A DNA stretch of 64,000 nucleotides from Acinetobacter wuhouensis (GCF_001696605.3 NZ_CP031716.1:1302001-1366000); one strand, 5' to 3'. Shown: positions 49,089 to 58,978, counted from the stretch's first letter. The notes: generated by a model from the letters alone, not told the origin. Numbers and translations are program-made.

Positions 49089-49304
49089 ATGTTAGAAGCT
49101 GGAATTTATAAACACTATAAAGGAAATTTATATCAAGTCTTTCATGTGGCAACACATAGTGAAACGAGAGAGAAACTTGTAGTTTATCAATGCCTATATG
49201 GTGATTATTCAATGTGGGTAAGACCCTATGAAATGTTTATAGAAACTGTTGAATTAGAAAATGGTCAAGTGGTTCCTCGATTTGAGTTTTTACATTCAGT
49301 CTAA
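49089..49304 (+). CDS. DUF1653 family protein
   Basis: The 71-residue protein has the DUF1653 pattern: [40 protein letters not shown], and [12 protein letters not shown]. This small beta-barrel-like domain is widespread and of unknown function. It is monocistronic. Confidence 0.82.
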   Translation: MLEAGIYKHYKGNLYQVFHVATHSETREKLVVYQCLYGDYSMWVRPYEMFIETVELENGQVVPRFEFLHSV

Positions 49305-49446
49305 TTGGGGGGGAGATCGCTGTATTTAAATAAAAGACGAACATAGATATTGATAATGAGTCAAATCGACAATAAAAGTAAAATTGTCATGGAAATGACG
49401 TAAATGATTGAAACAATAATATTGAGATAGATGAGGATGATCTAAC

Positions 49447-50040
49447 ATGAGTTTGAGTAGCCCATTTTTACAACGATTAAATGAGTTATACCAATCCTTT
49501 ATCAAGTTTGATGCTACGCAATGCGATCGTATTAAACGTTATCGAAATATAGAGCCAGAGTCTGCTTTATTCCTAGCTATGCAAATTAGGATTCAGCAAT
49601 CAAAAAGAATTTTAGAGATTGGTACTTCGACGGGTTATTCCACACTGTGGTTGGCTGATGCTGCTCAAGTCACGGGTGGTCAAGTGACTACAGTTGAGAT
49701 TGATGAAAAACGCACACAGCAAGCCAAAGAATATGCTAAAGAATTACAAGTGGATGATGTGATAGATTTTTGGGTTGGTGATGCACAGCAGTTTTTAGAA
49801 AACAGTCAGCAGAAATATGATTTTATTTTACTTGATGCAGAGCGAGATGCTTATTTAAATTATTGGAAATATTTACAAAATATGATTGAAAATCAAGGTG
49901 GTGTACTTATTGTTGATAATGTTATTTCACATTCTGCTGAAGTGAAAAGTTTTATTACAGAAGTTAAGCAAGACCAACGCTTTATAACAACTACATTGCC
50001 AATAGGTGCAGGGCTTTTTATTGTGACATTTAAGAATTAA
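49447..50040 (+). CDS. SAM-dependent O-methyltransferase-like protein
   Basis: The 197-residue class I methyltransferase shows the SAM-binding motif ILEIGTSTGYSTLWLADA, acidic residue motif TTVEIDEKRTQQAKE, WVGDAQQFL, and FILLDAERDAYLNYWKYL with LIVDNVI, matching the catechol O-methyltransferase-like family. Substrate unknown. Confidence 0.82.
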   Translation: MSLSSPFLQRLNELYQSFIKFDATQCDRIKRYRNIEPESALFLAMQIRIQQSKRILEIGTSTGYSTLWLADAAQVTGGQVTTVEIDEKRTQQAKEYAKELQVDDVIDFWVGDAQQFLENSQQKYDFILLDAERDAYLNYWKYLQNMIENQGGVLIVDNVISHSAEVKSFITEVKQDQRFITTTLPIGAGLFIVTFKN

Positions 50041-50057
50041 ATTTGATGTACTTGTGT

Positions 50058-50089
50058 AGATCAGGAAGTATATCCTCCTGATCTTTTTA
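50058..50089. terminator. Bidirectional terminator
   Basis: AGATCAGGA (50058-50066) and TCCTGATCT (50076-50084) pair perfectly over 9 bp, followed by TTTTTATTTT. It lies between two converging genes. Confidence 0.8.
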
Positions 50090-50099
50090 TTTTAGAAAA

Positions 50100-50306
50100 T
50101 TATAAAATTGATAGTCGCTTAAAATGTAAATCGTATTCTAAGTATTTATGCACGAAGGCAGTTTTATCACTACAGCGTAGTAAATTATCGTATATAAATT
50201 CTGGGACAGGATGGTAAAGTTCACCAGAACCATTGTTATAAAAAATTTTTAAATACCGTGAAGAAGCATTGTACTTCCAAGAAGTCACGGTAATCATTGA
50301 TCCCAT
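50100..50306 (-). CDS. KTSC-domain protein
   Basis: The 68-residue protein starts at the ATG at 50306 after AAGGGG. It contains the KTSC pattern (SWKYNASSRYLKIFYNNGSG, ELYHPVPEFIYDNLL, CSDKTAFVHKYL). The KTSC domain is often fused to lysyl-tRNA synthetase-like or nuclease proteins; stand-alone copies have no known role. Confidence 0.75.
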   Translation of the reverse strand: MGSMITVTSWKYNASSRYLKIFYNNGSGELYHPVPEFIYDNLLRCSDKTAFVHKYLEYDLHFKRLSIL

Positions 50307-50544
50307 AAGCAACCCCTTAAATTTTTGATTATTTTACAGAAAATTGTTTCTCTGTATGATTTGAACTTAGTCTATTTGTATGTTGGAAAGTATTACAGTT
50401 TTGTAACTTATCACGTAATTTTTTGACTATGGATATGCTTTTTTTTGAATAATGCTATTTTCAAGGATAAGCAATAAATAAATCAGAGCATATCGTGACT
50501 ATAGATTAATTTTGGCATAAATTAAAATGTTAATGAGAGCATGA

Positions 50545-51045
50545 ATGATCATTGTATTAGATGTTGCTTACACAGAAAGCTTTGCGTATGTCGCAGGTGT
50601 TGTGTTTGAAGAGTGGACAAGTCAGTGTGTAGCTCAAACGTATACACTTAAGGTACAGGAGATTGCTGGATATGAGTCAGGGCAATTTTATAAGCGTGAA
50701 TTACCTTGTCTGTTGGCATTGTTGCAAGAGGTCAAAGAGCCTATAGATTTAATTGTAATAGATGGCTATGTCACCTTAGGAGAAGATCAGCATCATGGTT
50801 TAGGGCAATATTTATATGAAGCCTTGGACTGTAAAATTCCTGTGATTGGTGTAGCTAAAAATGAATTTAAAGGGACGCCGAAATATTGTGAAATTTTACG
50901 AGGGCAAAGTCGGAAGCCTTTATATGTGACTGCGATTGGGATTGATTTGGATGTCGCCAAGAATCATGTGAAAAATATGTCTGGGAAGTTTCGTATTCCT
51001 GAATTGTTGAAAGCGGTTGACCGATTAAGTAGAGCAACACCATAA
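50545..51045 (+). CDS. Endonuclease V family protein (short form)
   Basis: The 166-residue protein resembles endonuclease V (Nfi), which nicks DNA or RNA near deoxyinosine or inosine. Visible catalytic positions are Asp6 (IVLDVAY), Glu52 (FYKRELPCLL) and Asp73 (IVIDGYV), with KIPVIGVAKNEFKGT. It lacks about 30 N-terminal residues of E. coli Nfi and the DGHG motif is DGYV, so activity may differ. It is likely a divergent member. Confidence 0.78.
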   Translation: MIIVLDVAYTESFAYVAGVVFEEWTSQCVAQTYTLKVQEIAGYESGQFYKRELPCLLALLQEVKEPIDLIVIDGYVTLGEDQHHGLGQYLYEALDCKIPVIGVAKNEFKGTPKYCEILRGQSRKPLYVTAIGIDLDVAKNHVKNMSGKFRIPELLKAVDRLSRATP

Positions 51046-51120
51046 TAATCTAAGTTTTATTAAACTGTTGTAAATTAAAATTATTTAAGAATTTTTATTG
51101 TGAAAAAGGTTTGGGAAAAA

Positions 51121-51477
51121 ATGGATCAAACACTGAGTGATCAAAAAAATGCAATCAATTATATTGAGTTTAATGTTAAAGATATTCAGAAATCAAAAGC
51201 TTTTTATCAACACTTAGGTTGGACTTTTATTGACTTTGGATCGGCGTATTGTGAGTTTAATTCTGGGGCTTTAAAAGGTGGTTTTGCTCAATCTGACAAT
51301 GTAAAAAGTAGTGGAGGGGCACTGATCATTTTGTACAGTCATGATCTCGAAGGCAGTTTACAGCGTGTAAAAAATGCAGGAGCAAAGATTGTGCAAGAGA
51401 TTTTTAGTTTTCCTGGTGGTCGCCGTTTTCATTTTCAGGATTTGGATGGATATGAGCTGGCAATTTGGTCTGAGTAA
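51121..51477 (+). CDS. VOC (glyoxalase-like) family protein
   Basis: The 118-residue protein starts at the ATG at 51121. It has the VOC fold pattern: AINYIEFNVKDIQKSKAFYQ, HLGWTFIDFG, GGALIILYSHDLEGSLQRVK, and FSFPGGRRFHFQDLDGYELA. Members bind metal and act on glyoxal adducts or bind antibiotics. Exact function unknown. Confidence 0.82.
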   Translation: MDQTLSDQKNAINYIEFNVKDIQKSKAFYQHLGWTFIDFGSAYCEFNSGALKGGFAQSDNVKSSGGALIILYSHDLEGSLQRVKNAGAKIVQEIFSFPGGRRFHFQDLDGYELAIWSE

Positions 51478-51498
51478 GTACATTTGAAATCATCCAAT

Positions 51499-51527
51499 AA
51501 AAAACCACGCTAAAAGCGTGGTTTTTC
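51499..51527. terminator. Bidirectional terminator between the VOC gene and ahpC
   Basis: AACCACGC (51503-51510) and GCGTGGTT (51516-51523) pair perfectly around TAAAA, with A- and T-runs outside. It serves both converging genes. Confidence 0.85.
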
Positions 51528-51550
51528 AATCAGTATGATCTAATTATAAA

Positions 51551-52114
51551 TTAGATTTTACCAACTAAGTCGATAGAAGGAGCAAGAGTCGCTTCGCCTT
51601 CTTTCCATTTAGCAGGACATACTTCACCTGGGTGAGCGTGAACGTATTGAGCTGCTTTAACTTTACGAAGAAGTTCAGAAGCATCACGGCCAATACCACC
51701 AGCATTGATTTCGATGATTTGGATTTTACCTTCTGGATCGATCACGAAAGTACCACGGTCAGCAAGACCAGCAGATTCGATTAATACTTCAAAGTTTTTA
51801 GCAAGAGTCCAAGTTGGATCGCCAACCATTACGTATTGGATTTTTTTGATTTCTTCTGAAGAATCGTGCCAAGCTTTGTGAGTGAAATGGGTGTCAGTAG
51901 AAACTGAGTAGATTTCAACGCCTAATTTTTGGAATTCAGCATAGTTGTCAGCAAGGTCGCCAAGCTCAGTTGGGCAAACAAAAGTGAAGTCAGCAGGATA
52001 GAAGAAAACTACAGACCATTTGCCTTTAAGATCAGCTTCAGTAACTTCGATGAATTGACCGTTTTGGAAAGCTTGTGCTTTAAATGGTTTAACTTCAGTA
52101 TTAATCAAGCTCAT
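51551..52114 (-). CDS. ahpC: Alkyl hydroperoxide reductase subunit C
   Basis: This typical 2-Cys peroxiredoxin detoxifies organic peroxides, H2O2 and peroxynitrite with AhpF as reductant. From the ATG at 52114 (after GGAG) it is 187 aa, the same as E. coli. The peroxidatic Cys47 is in DFTFVCPTE and the resolving Cys166 in [23 protein letters not shown] is also typical. ahpF is not adjacent. The strong terminator and optimal codon look indicate high expression. Confidence 0.95.
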   Translation of the reverse strand: MSLINTEVKPFKAQAFQNGQFIEVTEADLKGKWSVVFFYPADFTFVCPTELGDLADNYAEFQKLGVEIYSVSTDTHFTHKAWHDSSEEIKKIQYVMVGDPTWTLAKNFEVLIESAGLADRGTFVIDPEGKIQIIEINAGGIGRDASELLRKVKAAQYVHAHPGEVCPAKWKEGEATLAPSIDLVGKI

Positions 52115-52460
52115 CATTATCTCCATGATTGAGGTTAGTCTTTAATTTGAAAGTAGAATAGTGCATTTTTACTTATTGGGGAAATAGTATTTTTTCATGG
52201 TTAATATCGGAAAATCCGAATCAGTCAAATTTTAACACTATTTCTTCAATGAATCGTTTTGTTCATGCAGCATCATTTCCATGTCATTAAAACATTAAAA
52301 ACATGATCGCTGAATGACAAAACAATCACTTTTACTGCTAAAACAACATGCAGTCAGATGGGCTTATTTTCAAGGGTAAATTTTCAAAAAAGTTATAAAA
52401 AATATTTCAAAGCTTAAATTTTATTCAGCTAAGATAGGCTTTTTTGCTACAAATGTGTCT
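52115..52460. other. Divergent intergenic region of ahpC and the membrane pseudogene
   Basis: No gene is visible. The region is AT-rich and should hold the ahpC promoter and perhaps a redox-regulator site, but I could not identify a convincing OxyR pattern. Confidence 0.45.
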
Positions 52461-52895
52461 ATGGTCACAAGTCAAATTCCGAGAGTTCTAGCTGTTATTT
52501 TTCTTTTGATTGCTTCCGTATGTGTAATTGGAGGGAACGGTTCATTTTGTCTGTATGAATATGTAGGGCAAAATACAGTCGGGTCACTTGATCAGTTAAA
52601 TGGCGGTATAAGCAAAGATCCAAGTATATTTGGTATGAGTGCCATGACAGCATTGATTTTCTTTATACCTTTACTGTTGTCTTATCATCGAGGTTGGTAT
52701 TTGTTATTTTTTGTTGTGTTAGTTCTTCTGTAAACAATTTTCTTGAGTACCATGATTGATTCGCCTTCAGTATTGGGCTTGGTGTATGACAGCATTGTCT
52801 ATTGTCAAAATTATTGGCTGTTGGCTTGGGTGATAGGAGAATCATTATTTCTTATTTTAAGTTTGGTGTTTATTTTTTATGAATTTGAACATTAA
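52461..52895 (+). pseudogene. Four-helix membrane protein paralog broken by an in-frame TAA
   Basis: The frame encodes a membrane protein (IPRVLAVIFLLIASVCVIGG, then ALIFFIPLLLSYHRGWYLLF) that stops at TAA 52731-52733, but the same frame continues uninterrupted for 53 further codons (IDSPSVLGLVYDSIVYCQNY, then a final membrane helix) to 52895. Read through, it is 435 bp, exactly the length of the next gene, and the helices line up. So this is a tandem duplicate with one nonsense mutation, or a read-through gene. Confidence 0.75.
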
Positions 52896-53015
52896 AAATA
52901 TCTTTAAAATAAACCATGATAAGTAAATGATTTTCATGTTTTTCAGTCAAATTATTTTGATTTTTATCATTTTAAATTTGATGTATCTCAATTTTTCCTC
53001 ATATTGGAAATAAGA

Positions 53016-53450
53016 ATGGTGAAAGCAAAAAAATATCAATTCCTCGCTATTGCAATTCTCGTAATTGCTTCGCTGAGTACATTTGTAGCATTTATTTATG
53101 ATGATGCTTTTTGTGTGACAGGTTATGGGGTAGAAGGTATTACTTATTTAAATACGATAAGTTCCGCATCTGATGAACCTGTACTATTTGTTTTTGCAGG
53201 GATCATTGGACTATTTTTTGCCATGCTTTTGAGCTTTACTAAAACTAAATTTTGGTTTTTCGCAGTAAATATGGTCATGTTGATGTGTATGGCGATTCCG
53301 ATGAGTATGTTTTCTGCTGCACCTTTTTATCAAGTTATTTATGAAAGTATTTTTCTCTGTGGTCATCGTGTATTACTTAGCACTGTTCTAATCTTTTATT
53401 TGTATTGGGGTGCTGTGGCAATTTACTTGTTAAAACTCGATAAAACTTGA
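53016..53450 (+). CDS. Four-helix membrane protein, intact paralog
   Basis: The 144-residue protein has four membrane helices and a short periplasmic loop with Cys (DDAFCVTGYGVEGITYL). The pattern APFYQVIYESIFLCGHRVLL near the last helix aligns with the broken upstream copy. Family unknown to me. The start is the ATG at 53016; longer frame starts lack a ribosome site. Confidence 0.65.
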   Translation: MVKAKKYQFLAIAILVIASLSTFVAFIYDDAFCVTGYGVEGITYLNTISSASDEPVLFVFAGIIGLFFAMLLSFTKTKFWFFAVNMVMLMCMAIPMSMFSAAPFYQVIYESIFLCGHRVLLSTVLIFYLYWGAVAIYLLKLDKT

Positions 53451-53532
53451 AAGCGAATGGATTCATCTTTTATTCAAAACGCTTACAGCGTAAAATGTTT
53501 CGTTCAAAATTTATCTTTAGGAAAATCTATCT

Positions 53533-56500
53533 GTGCCAAATCAGTTTAATGTCGATCAATTGGTCATGGTTCGGGATCGTCATCGTTTAAGTCGGCTGAA
53601 AAAAGGCAAAGAGGCGAATCCTGAAAAATTTCAAGAATTATTCGAAAAATCCAATCATCAGGTCAAAAAGCGTTTTGCAAGTTTACCCACCATTAAACTG
53701 AATCAAGACCTGCCTGTAACCCAATATGCAGATAAATTGATTGAAGCGATTCAAAACAATCAAATTATTATTGTGGCAGGGGAAACGGGTTCGGGTAAAA
53801 CCACACAGCTTCCACAGATTGCGATGCTTGCAGGGCGTGGTTTAACAGGTATGATTGGTCATACCCAACCGCGTCGTTTAGCGGCTCGTAGCGTATCGCA
53901 ACGTATTGCAGAAGAAGTGGGACAAAAGCTCGGGGAATCCATTTCCTTTAAAGTTCGTTTTAATGAGCAAGGTTCAAATGATTCAATCGTCCGTTTAATG
54001 ACGGATGGTATTCTGCTTGCAGAGCTATCCAATGATCGTTATTTAAATAAATATGACACTATTATTATAGATGAAGCGCATGAACGTTCACTGAATATCG
54101 ACTTCATCATGGGCTATCTCAAACAAATCGTTAAAAAGCGTCCTGATTTAAAAATTATCATTACTTCTGCAACGTTGGATGTAAATCGTTTCAGTCAATA
54201 TTTTAATAATGCACCAATTTTTGAAGTGGAAGGACGTAGCTTCCCTGTAGAAGTGGTCTATCGCCCAATTTCAGAATTGACGATTGGGGGGAGTGATGAT
54301 GACGATTTCGATGATTTTGAAGAGAATTTACCTCGTGCAGTGGTATCGGCAGTAGAAGAATGTTTCCATGATGCGGAAAGCAAGGGGCATCCTGAACATG
54401 CGGATATTTTGATTTTCGCAAGCACCGAACAAGAAATTCGAGAATTACAGGAAACTTTACATAAATTTGGTCCAAAGCATACTCAAGTTTTACCACTGTA
54501 TGCACGTTTAGCACTTGCTGAACAGCAGAAAATCTTTAATCCATTGGGTGGTGGACGACGCATTATTATTGCCACTAACGTAGCGGAAACAGCTTTAACT
54601 GTACCGAATATTCGTTATGTGATTGATAGCGGTTTTGCACGTATTTCACGTTATAACTACCGTTCTCGTGTACAGCGTTTACCGATTGAAGCGGTATCGC
54701 AAGCAGCAGCCAATCAGCGTAAAGGACGTTGTGGTCGTATTGCACCGGGCGTGTGTATTCGTTTGTATTCTGAGGAAGATTTCCAAAGTCGTCCTGAATT
54801 TACTGAACCTGAAATTAAACGTACTAACTTGGCGTCAGTTATTCTGCAAATGCAAAGTTTAGGTTTAGGCGCTGTTGAATCTTTTGATTTTATTGAGCCA
54901 CCTGATCATCGTTTGGTGAATGATGGTCGTAAGTTGCTGATTGAGTTGGGGGCGATTCGGGATGAAGCCTCAGAGAAAAGCTCCCCTCTTGCGGAGAAAA
55001 ACTCCTCACCCTTTGAAAAAGGGGGAGGTTCCCCTCTTTCTAAAAGAGGGGTTAGGGGAGATTTATCACAAGGCGAACTCACCAAAATCGGTCTACAAAT
55101 GGCGAAAATGCCGATTGACCCACGCCTTGCTCGTATGATTTTAGGCGGTGCGCATTTTGGTGTGTTGAATGAAGTCCTGATTATTGTCGCGGCACTTGCG
55201 GTACAAGATCCGCGTGAACGTCCTGCCGATAAACAAATGCAAGCGGATCAAAAGCATGCGTTGTTTAAAGAAGCGGATTCAGACTTTTTGTTCTATATCA
55301 AACTGTGGAATACACTGACTGAGAACCGTGAAAATTTAAGTGAAAATAAACGCCGTGCATTTGCAAAACAGCATTTCTTAAGTTGGTTACGTCTACGTGA
55401 ATGGAAGAAGACCCATGAGCAATTGCTTGATTTAGCACAAGGTTTAAAGTTGTCTTTCAATGAAAAGAAAGCCAATTATGAAAATCTGCATCGTGCTTTA
55501 TTGACAGGTTTATTGTCTTTTATTGCCAATAAAACCGATGAACGCAATGTATTTATGGCAGTGCGTCAGCAAAAAGCCCGAATTTTCCCTGCATCGACTT
55601 TGCATAAAACCAATACGCCGTGGGTGATGGCATTTGAAATGGTGGAAACTTCGCAAGTGTATTTGCGAACTTTGGCGAAAATTGAACCTGAATGGATTTT
55701 ATTAGCTGCTCCAAATTTATTAAAACATCATTATTTTGAACCGCATTGGGCGAAAAAGCCGGGTGTGGTCAATGCTTATGATCAGATTTCATTATTCGGA
55801 TTAATTATTGAGCCGAAACGTGCGACCAATTATGAAAAGGTCGATCAGCCTGCTGCACATGAAATTTTCTTACGTGATGCACTGACCACAGGCAACTTGG
55901 GAACAACGCCACCATTTTTAAAGCATAATTTGTTAAAACTTGAAGAAGTTGAACGCGTTGAGGATAAATTGCGTCGTCGTGATTTGGTGGTGGATGAAGA
56001 AACCATTTACCAATTCTATGCTTCGAAAGTGCCTGCGGAAATCGCAAGTCGTCGTAGTTTTGAAGATTGGCGTGCGACCATTGAGCCGAAAAATCCACGT
56101 TATTTGTTCGTAAATGATGATGATTTGTGGATGAATGATCGTCCGACTACACAGCAATTTCCTGACTATTTGCATAATGGTCAATTGCGTTTGGCTGCAA
56201 GTTATCGTTTTGATCCAAGTCATGATGAAGATGGTGCAACGGTTAAAATTCCTGTGCAAGCTTTGCCACAAGTGGATGAAAATATTTGGTCGTGGGGGAT
56301 TCCGGGTTGGCGTTCAGATTTGATCGAAGCTTTACTCAAAGCTTTGCCAAAAGATAAGCGTCGTAATCTTGTACCGATTCCTGATACTGCTAAAAAGTTG
56401 ATGAAAGCGGTTGATGCACAACATTTAAATGCGCACATTTTCGATTTCCTTGCATTTCAGTTGCGTGGCGAACAAATTTCTGCCAAAGATTTCTCTTTTG

Positions 56501-57489
56501 AACGCATTGAAGAATATTTGATTCCATTGATCAAAGTGATTGATGAAAAAGGTAAGTTGATTGAAAAAGGGCGTGATTTAAGCGAGTTAAAAGCCCGTTG
56601 TCGCACAGAAACGCATAGCCCTGTGAAACAATTGAAAGGCGAATTTAAAACATTCCCTGATAAGTTCGTTTTTGAAGCTTCACAAAAAGTCACAGGCGTG
56701 GTGGTTAAACAATACCAAGCACTTGTTGTCACCAAGGACTTTGCTAAGCTCGATGCCAAAGATGAATCAGGTATTGTGATTCAGACTTTTAATGATCAAA
56801 ATGAAGCCATTAAACAGCATCGTGAAGGTGTGATTCGTTTGATTCACATGCAACTTGGTGATTTGATTCGTCAGTTGAAAAAGCAAATTTCCAAACCTTT
56901 GGCTTTGGCGTATTCGCCATTGGGTGATAAGGCAAAATTGGAACAGATGTTGGTCTATGCCACCTTACAAATGTCGATTACAGATTTACCGATTAATGCA
57001 GAAGAATTTGACAAATTAGTCATCGACGTCAAGCAAAAATTCCTGTCTCATGGTCAGGATGCATTGCGTCTGATTAGTGAAATTTATATTCAATGGCAAG
57101 AGATCCGCCAAAAATTACTGATGGTCGATCAAAATGTCTTTGCCAAGAATATCGATGACATGGAAGATCAATTGGATTTGATGAATTTATCTGACTTTGT
57201 CTATAGCAAATCTTCCGATGTATGGCAGGAATATCCACGTTATTTGAAAGCTTTAATCTTGCGTTTGGAGCGTTTGCCCAATAATCTGAATCGAGATGAT
57301 GATGCAATTGCACAGATTGATCCGTGGATGGATAAACTGTTTAAGTTTAAAAATGATGATCGTTTGAAAGAGCTGTATTTTATGGTTGAAGAATTACGCA
57401 TTTCGATCTTCTCTCAACCGATGAAAACCAAGATGCCGATTTCGCCAACCCGACTGCAAAAAGTTTGGGAAAAGCTCGGAATCAGTTAG
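53533..57489 (+). CDS. hrpA: ATP-dependent RNA helicase HrpA
   Basis: The 1318-residue DEAH-box helicase starts at GTG 53533 after TTTAGGAAA. Motif I GETGSGKTTQLPQ is near residue 82, motif II DEAHER near 179, SAT (TSATLD) and motif VI QRKGRCGRIAPG follow; the HA2/OB region (PIDPRLARMILGG; DPRERPADK) and the long HrpA-specific C-terminal domain (DUF3418) are complete. E. coli HrpA resolves stalled ribosome collisions. In this copy about 30 extra residues lie between motif VI and HA2, coded by a palindromic repeat (54981-55060). Confidence 0.95.
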   Translation: MPNQFNVDQLVMVRDRHRLSRLKKGKEANPEKFQELFEKSNHQVKKRFASLPTIKLNQDLPVTQYADKLIEAIQNNQIIIVAGETGSGKTTQLPQIAMLAGRGLTGMIGHTQPRRLAARSVSQRIAEEVGQKLGESISFKVRFNEQGSNDSIVRLMTDGILLAELSNDRYLNKYDTIIIDEAHERSLNIDFIMGYLKQIVKKRPDLKIIITSATLDVNRFSQYFNNAPIFEVEGRSFPVEVVYRPISELTIGGSDDDDFDDFEENLPRAVVSAVEECFHDAESKGHPEHADILIFASTEQEIRELQETLHKFGPKHTQVLPLYARLALAEQQKIFNPLGGGRRIIIATNVAETALTVPNIRYVIDSGFARISRYNYRSRVQRLPIEAVSQAAANQRKGRCGRIAPGVCIRLYSEEDFQSRPEFTEPEIKRTNLASVILQMQSLGLGAVESFDFIEPPDHRLVNDGRKLLIELGAIRDEASEKSSPLAEKNSSPFEKGGGSPLSKRGVRGDLSQGELTKIGLQMAKMPIDPRLARMILGGAHFGVLNEVLIIVAALAVQDPRERPADKQMQADQKHALFKEADSDFLFYIKLWNTLTENRENLSENKRRAFAKQHFLSWLRLREWKKTHEQLLDLAQGLKLSFNEKKANYENLHRALLTGLLSFIANKTDERNVFMAVRQQKARIFPASTLHKTNTPWVMAFEMVETSQVYLRTLAKIEPEWILLAAPNLLKHHYFEPHWAKKPGVVNAYDQISLFGLIIEPKRATNYEKVDQPAAHEIFLRDALTTGNLGTTPPFLKHNLLKLEEVERVEDKLRRRDLVVDEETIYQFYASKVPAEIASRRSFEDWRATIEPKNPRYLFVNDDDLWMNDRPTTQQFPDYLHNGQLRLAASYRFDPSHDEDGATVKIPVQALPQVDENIWSWGIPGWRSDLIEALLKALPKDKRRNLVPIPDTAKKLMKAVDAQHLNAHIFDFLAFQLRGEQISAKDFSFERIEEYLIPLIKVIDEKGKLIEKGRDLSELKARCRTETHSPVKQLKGEFKTFPDKFVFEASQKVTGVVVKQYQALVVTKDFAKLDAKDESGIVIQTFNDQNEAIKQHREGVIRLIHMQLGDLIRQLKKQISKPLALAYSPLGDKAKLEQMLVYATLQMSITDLPINAEEFDKLVIDVKQKFLSHGQDALRLISEIYIQWQEIRQKLLMVDQNVFAKNIDDMEDQLDLMNLSDFVYSKSSDVWQEYPRYLKALILRLERLPNNLNRDDDAIAQIDPWMDKLFKFKNDDRLKELYFMVEELRISIFSQPMKTKMPISPTRLQKVWEKLGIS
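54981..55060 (+). repeat. Palindromic repeat inserted in frame into hrpA
   Basis: The 80-bp element has outer arms CTCCCCT (54981-54987) and AGGGGAG (55054-55060) and two inner hairpins: CTCACCCTTT with AAAGGGGGAG (55005-55014, 55018-55027, one mismatch) and CCCCTCTTT with AAAGAGGGG (55031-55039, 55043-55051). It codes for Ser/Lys/Gly-rich residues SPFEKGGGSPLSKRGVRGDL that are absent from E. coli HrpA at this place. It looks like a small mobile palindromic element of the kind seen in intergenic DNA, placed in frame in a surface loop. Confidence 0.75.
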
Positions 57490-57536
57490 AATAGAAACAA
57501 TTTGAAATATTTGTAAATTTGGAAAAGGAGTTTTAC

Positions 57537-58652
57537 ATGGGCATCCGTATTACAGGTACAGGTCTCTATCATCCTGAAGAAGTGATTACCAATGAAGAAT
57601 TGGTCGAAAGTTTAAATGCTTATGTGGAACAATTTAACAGCGTAAATGCTGAGAAAATTGAAGCGGGTGAAGTTGCAGCTCGTCGTGGTTCAAGTGCAGA
57701 ATTTATTGAAAAAGCTTCAGGTGTAAAACGTCGTTATGTGATTGAAAAATCAGGTGTACTGGATATTAATCGTTTACGTCCACGCCTTGAAGAACGTACT
57801 GATGAAGAATTATCAATTCAAGCTGAATGGGGCGTGATTGCAGCAAAACAAGCGATGGAAAATGCAGGCGTAACTGCTGAAGACATCGACGTGGTGATTT
57901 TGGCATGTTCAAACCTACAACGTGCATATCCTGCGGTTGCGGTTGAAATTCAAACTGCGTTAGGCATTCAAGGTTATGCTTATGACATGAATGTGGCGTG
58001 TTCTGCTGCTACATTTGGCTTAAAGCAAGCGTATGATGCGGTAAAAACAGGCGCGCGCCGTGTATTGCTTGTAAATGTGGAAATTACGTCAGGTCATACG
58101 GACTATCGTTCACGTGATTGTCACTTTATTTTTGGTGATGTAGCGACAGCGTCAATCATTGAAGAGACAGACAGCAAATCAGGTTTTGAAATTGTAGATA
58201 CGCATTTATTCACACAATTTTCAAACAATATCCGTAACAACTTCGGTTTCTTGAATGGTTCTGAATTGACTTCTCGTGATGATAAACAATTCCGCCAAGA
58301 TGGTCGTAAAGTGTTTAAAGAAGTATGCCCATTGGTGGCAAAAATCATTTCGACACAGTTGGAAAAGAACAGCATTCAACCTGAAAATGTGAAGCGTTTT
58401 TGGTTACACCAAGCCAATGCCAATATGAATGAATTGATTCTTAAATTGATCGTGGGTAAAGAAGTTGCTGAAGCTGATCCTGATCTTGTGCCGATCATTT
58501 TGGATGAGTTTGCCAATACTTCTTCTGCGGGTGTGATCATTGCATTGCATCGTACTGCGGATCAGGTGAGTGATGGTGAATATGGCGTGCTGTGTTCATT
58601 TGGTGCAGGGTATTCGGTTGGTTCGATTCTTGTACAGAAGCATGTGGTTTAA
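57537..58652 (+). CDS. Beta-ketoacyl-ACP synthase III family protein
   Basis: The 371-residue thiolase-fold enzyme starts at the ATG at 57537 after AAAAGGAG. The catalytic triad is visible: Cys155 in [11 protein letters not shown], His291 in [10 protein letters not shown], and Asn327 in FANTSSAGV. It is somewhat longer than FabH (about 320 aa), with a 45-residue insertion near residues 25-75 and [19 protein letters not shown]. Such enzymes start fatty acid synthesis or condense special acyl chains. Whether it is the housekeeping FabH is unclear; a second gene may exist. Confidence 0.87.
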   Translation: MGIRITGTGLYHPEEVITNEELVESLNAYVEQFNSVNAEKIEAGEVAARRGSSAEFIEKASGVKRRYVIEKSGVLDINRLRPRLEERTDEELSIQAEWGVIAAKQAMENAGVTAEDIDVVILACSNLQRAYPAVAVEIQTALGIQGYAYDMNVACSAATFGLKQAYDAVKTGARRVLLVNVEITSGHTDYRSRDCHFIFGDVATASIIEETDSKSGFEIVDTHLFTQFSNNIRNNFGFLNGSELTSRDDKQFRQDGRKVFKEVCPLVAKIISTQLEKNSIQPENVKRFWLHQANANMNELILKLIVGKEVAEADPDLVPIILDEFANTSSAGVIIALHRTADQVSDGEYGVLCSFGAGYSVGSILVQKHVV

Positions 58653-58978
58653 ATCTTATTGATATGAACTGAATTTAGTAATTTCTTTAATTTTCTAACT
58701 TTTTGCTTACTCTGCGGAGTCTTTTCAATAAAGTTTAATTGTAGGAATTAACCTTCGGTTCGACCTACTTTTCTTTCGGGAAAAGTAGGCAAAACCATTG
58801 TCATTCGCAAAACTCGTCGATTTCTGTCTAGTTGCCAATATTTCGCAAAAACTTTATATAGCTCAGTTGGTCTTGCCTCGAACAGTTGCGAATGACGATT
58901 ACGCGTATCGAATTATTCTTTAAATTCATAAGAGTAAAGTCTATATAAGAATTTTTTAGAATTATTTAGAGGTTGGGC
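58653..58978. repeat. Structured intergenic repeat between KAS III and acyltransferase genes
   Basis: This 326-bp gap holds no gene. A perfect hairpin CCTACTTTTC (58764-58773) with GAAAAGTAGG (58780-58789) lies inside, and GTCATTCGCAA (58800-58810) with TTGCGAATGAC (58886-58896) forms a larger inverted repeat. The phrase TTCGGTTCGACCTACTTTTC resembles intergenic repeats seen in Acinetobacter genomes. It is a likely dispersed repeat, 130-200 bp long. Confidence 0.55.
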
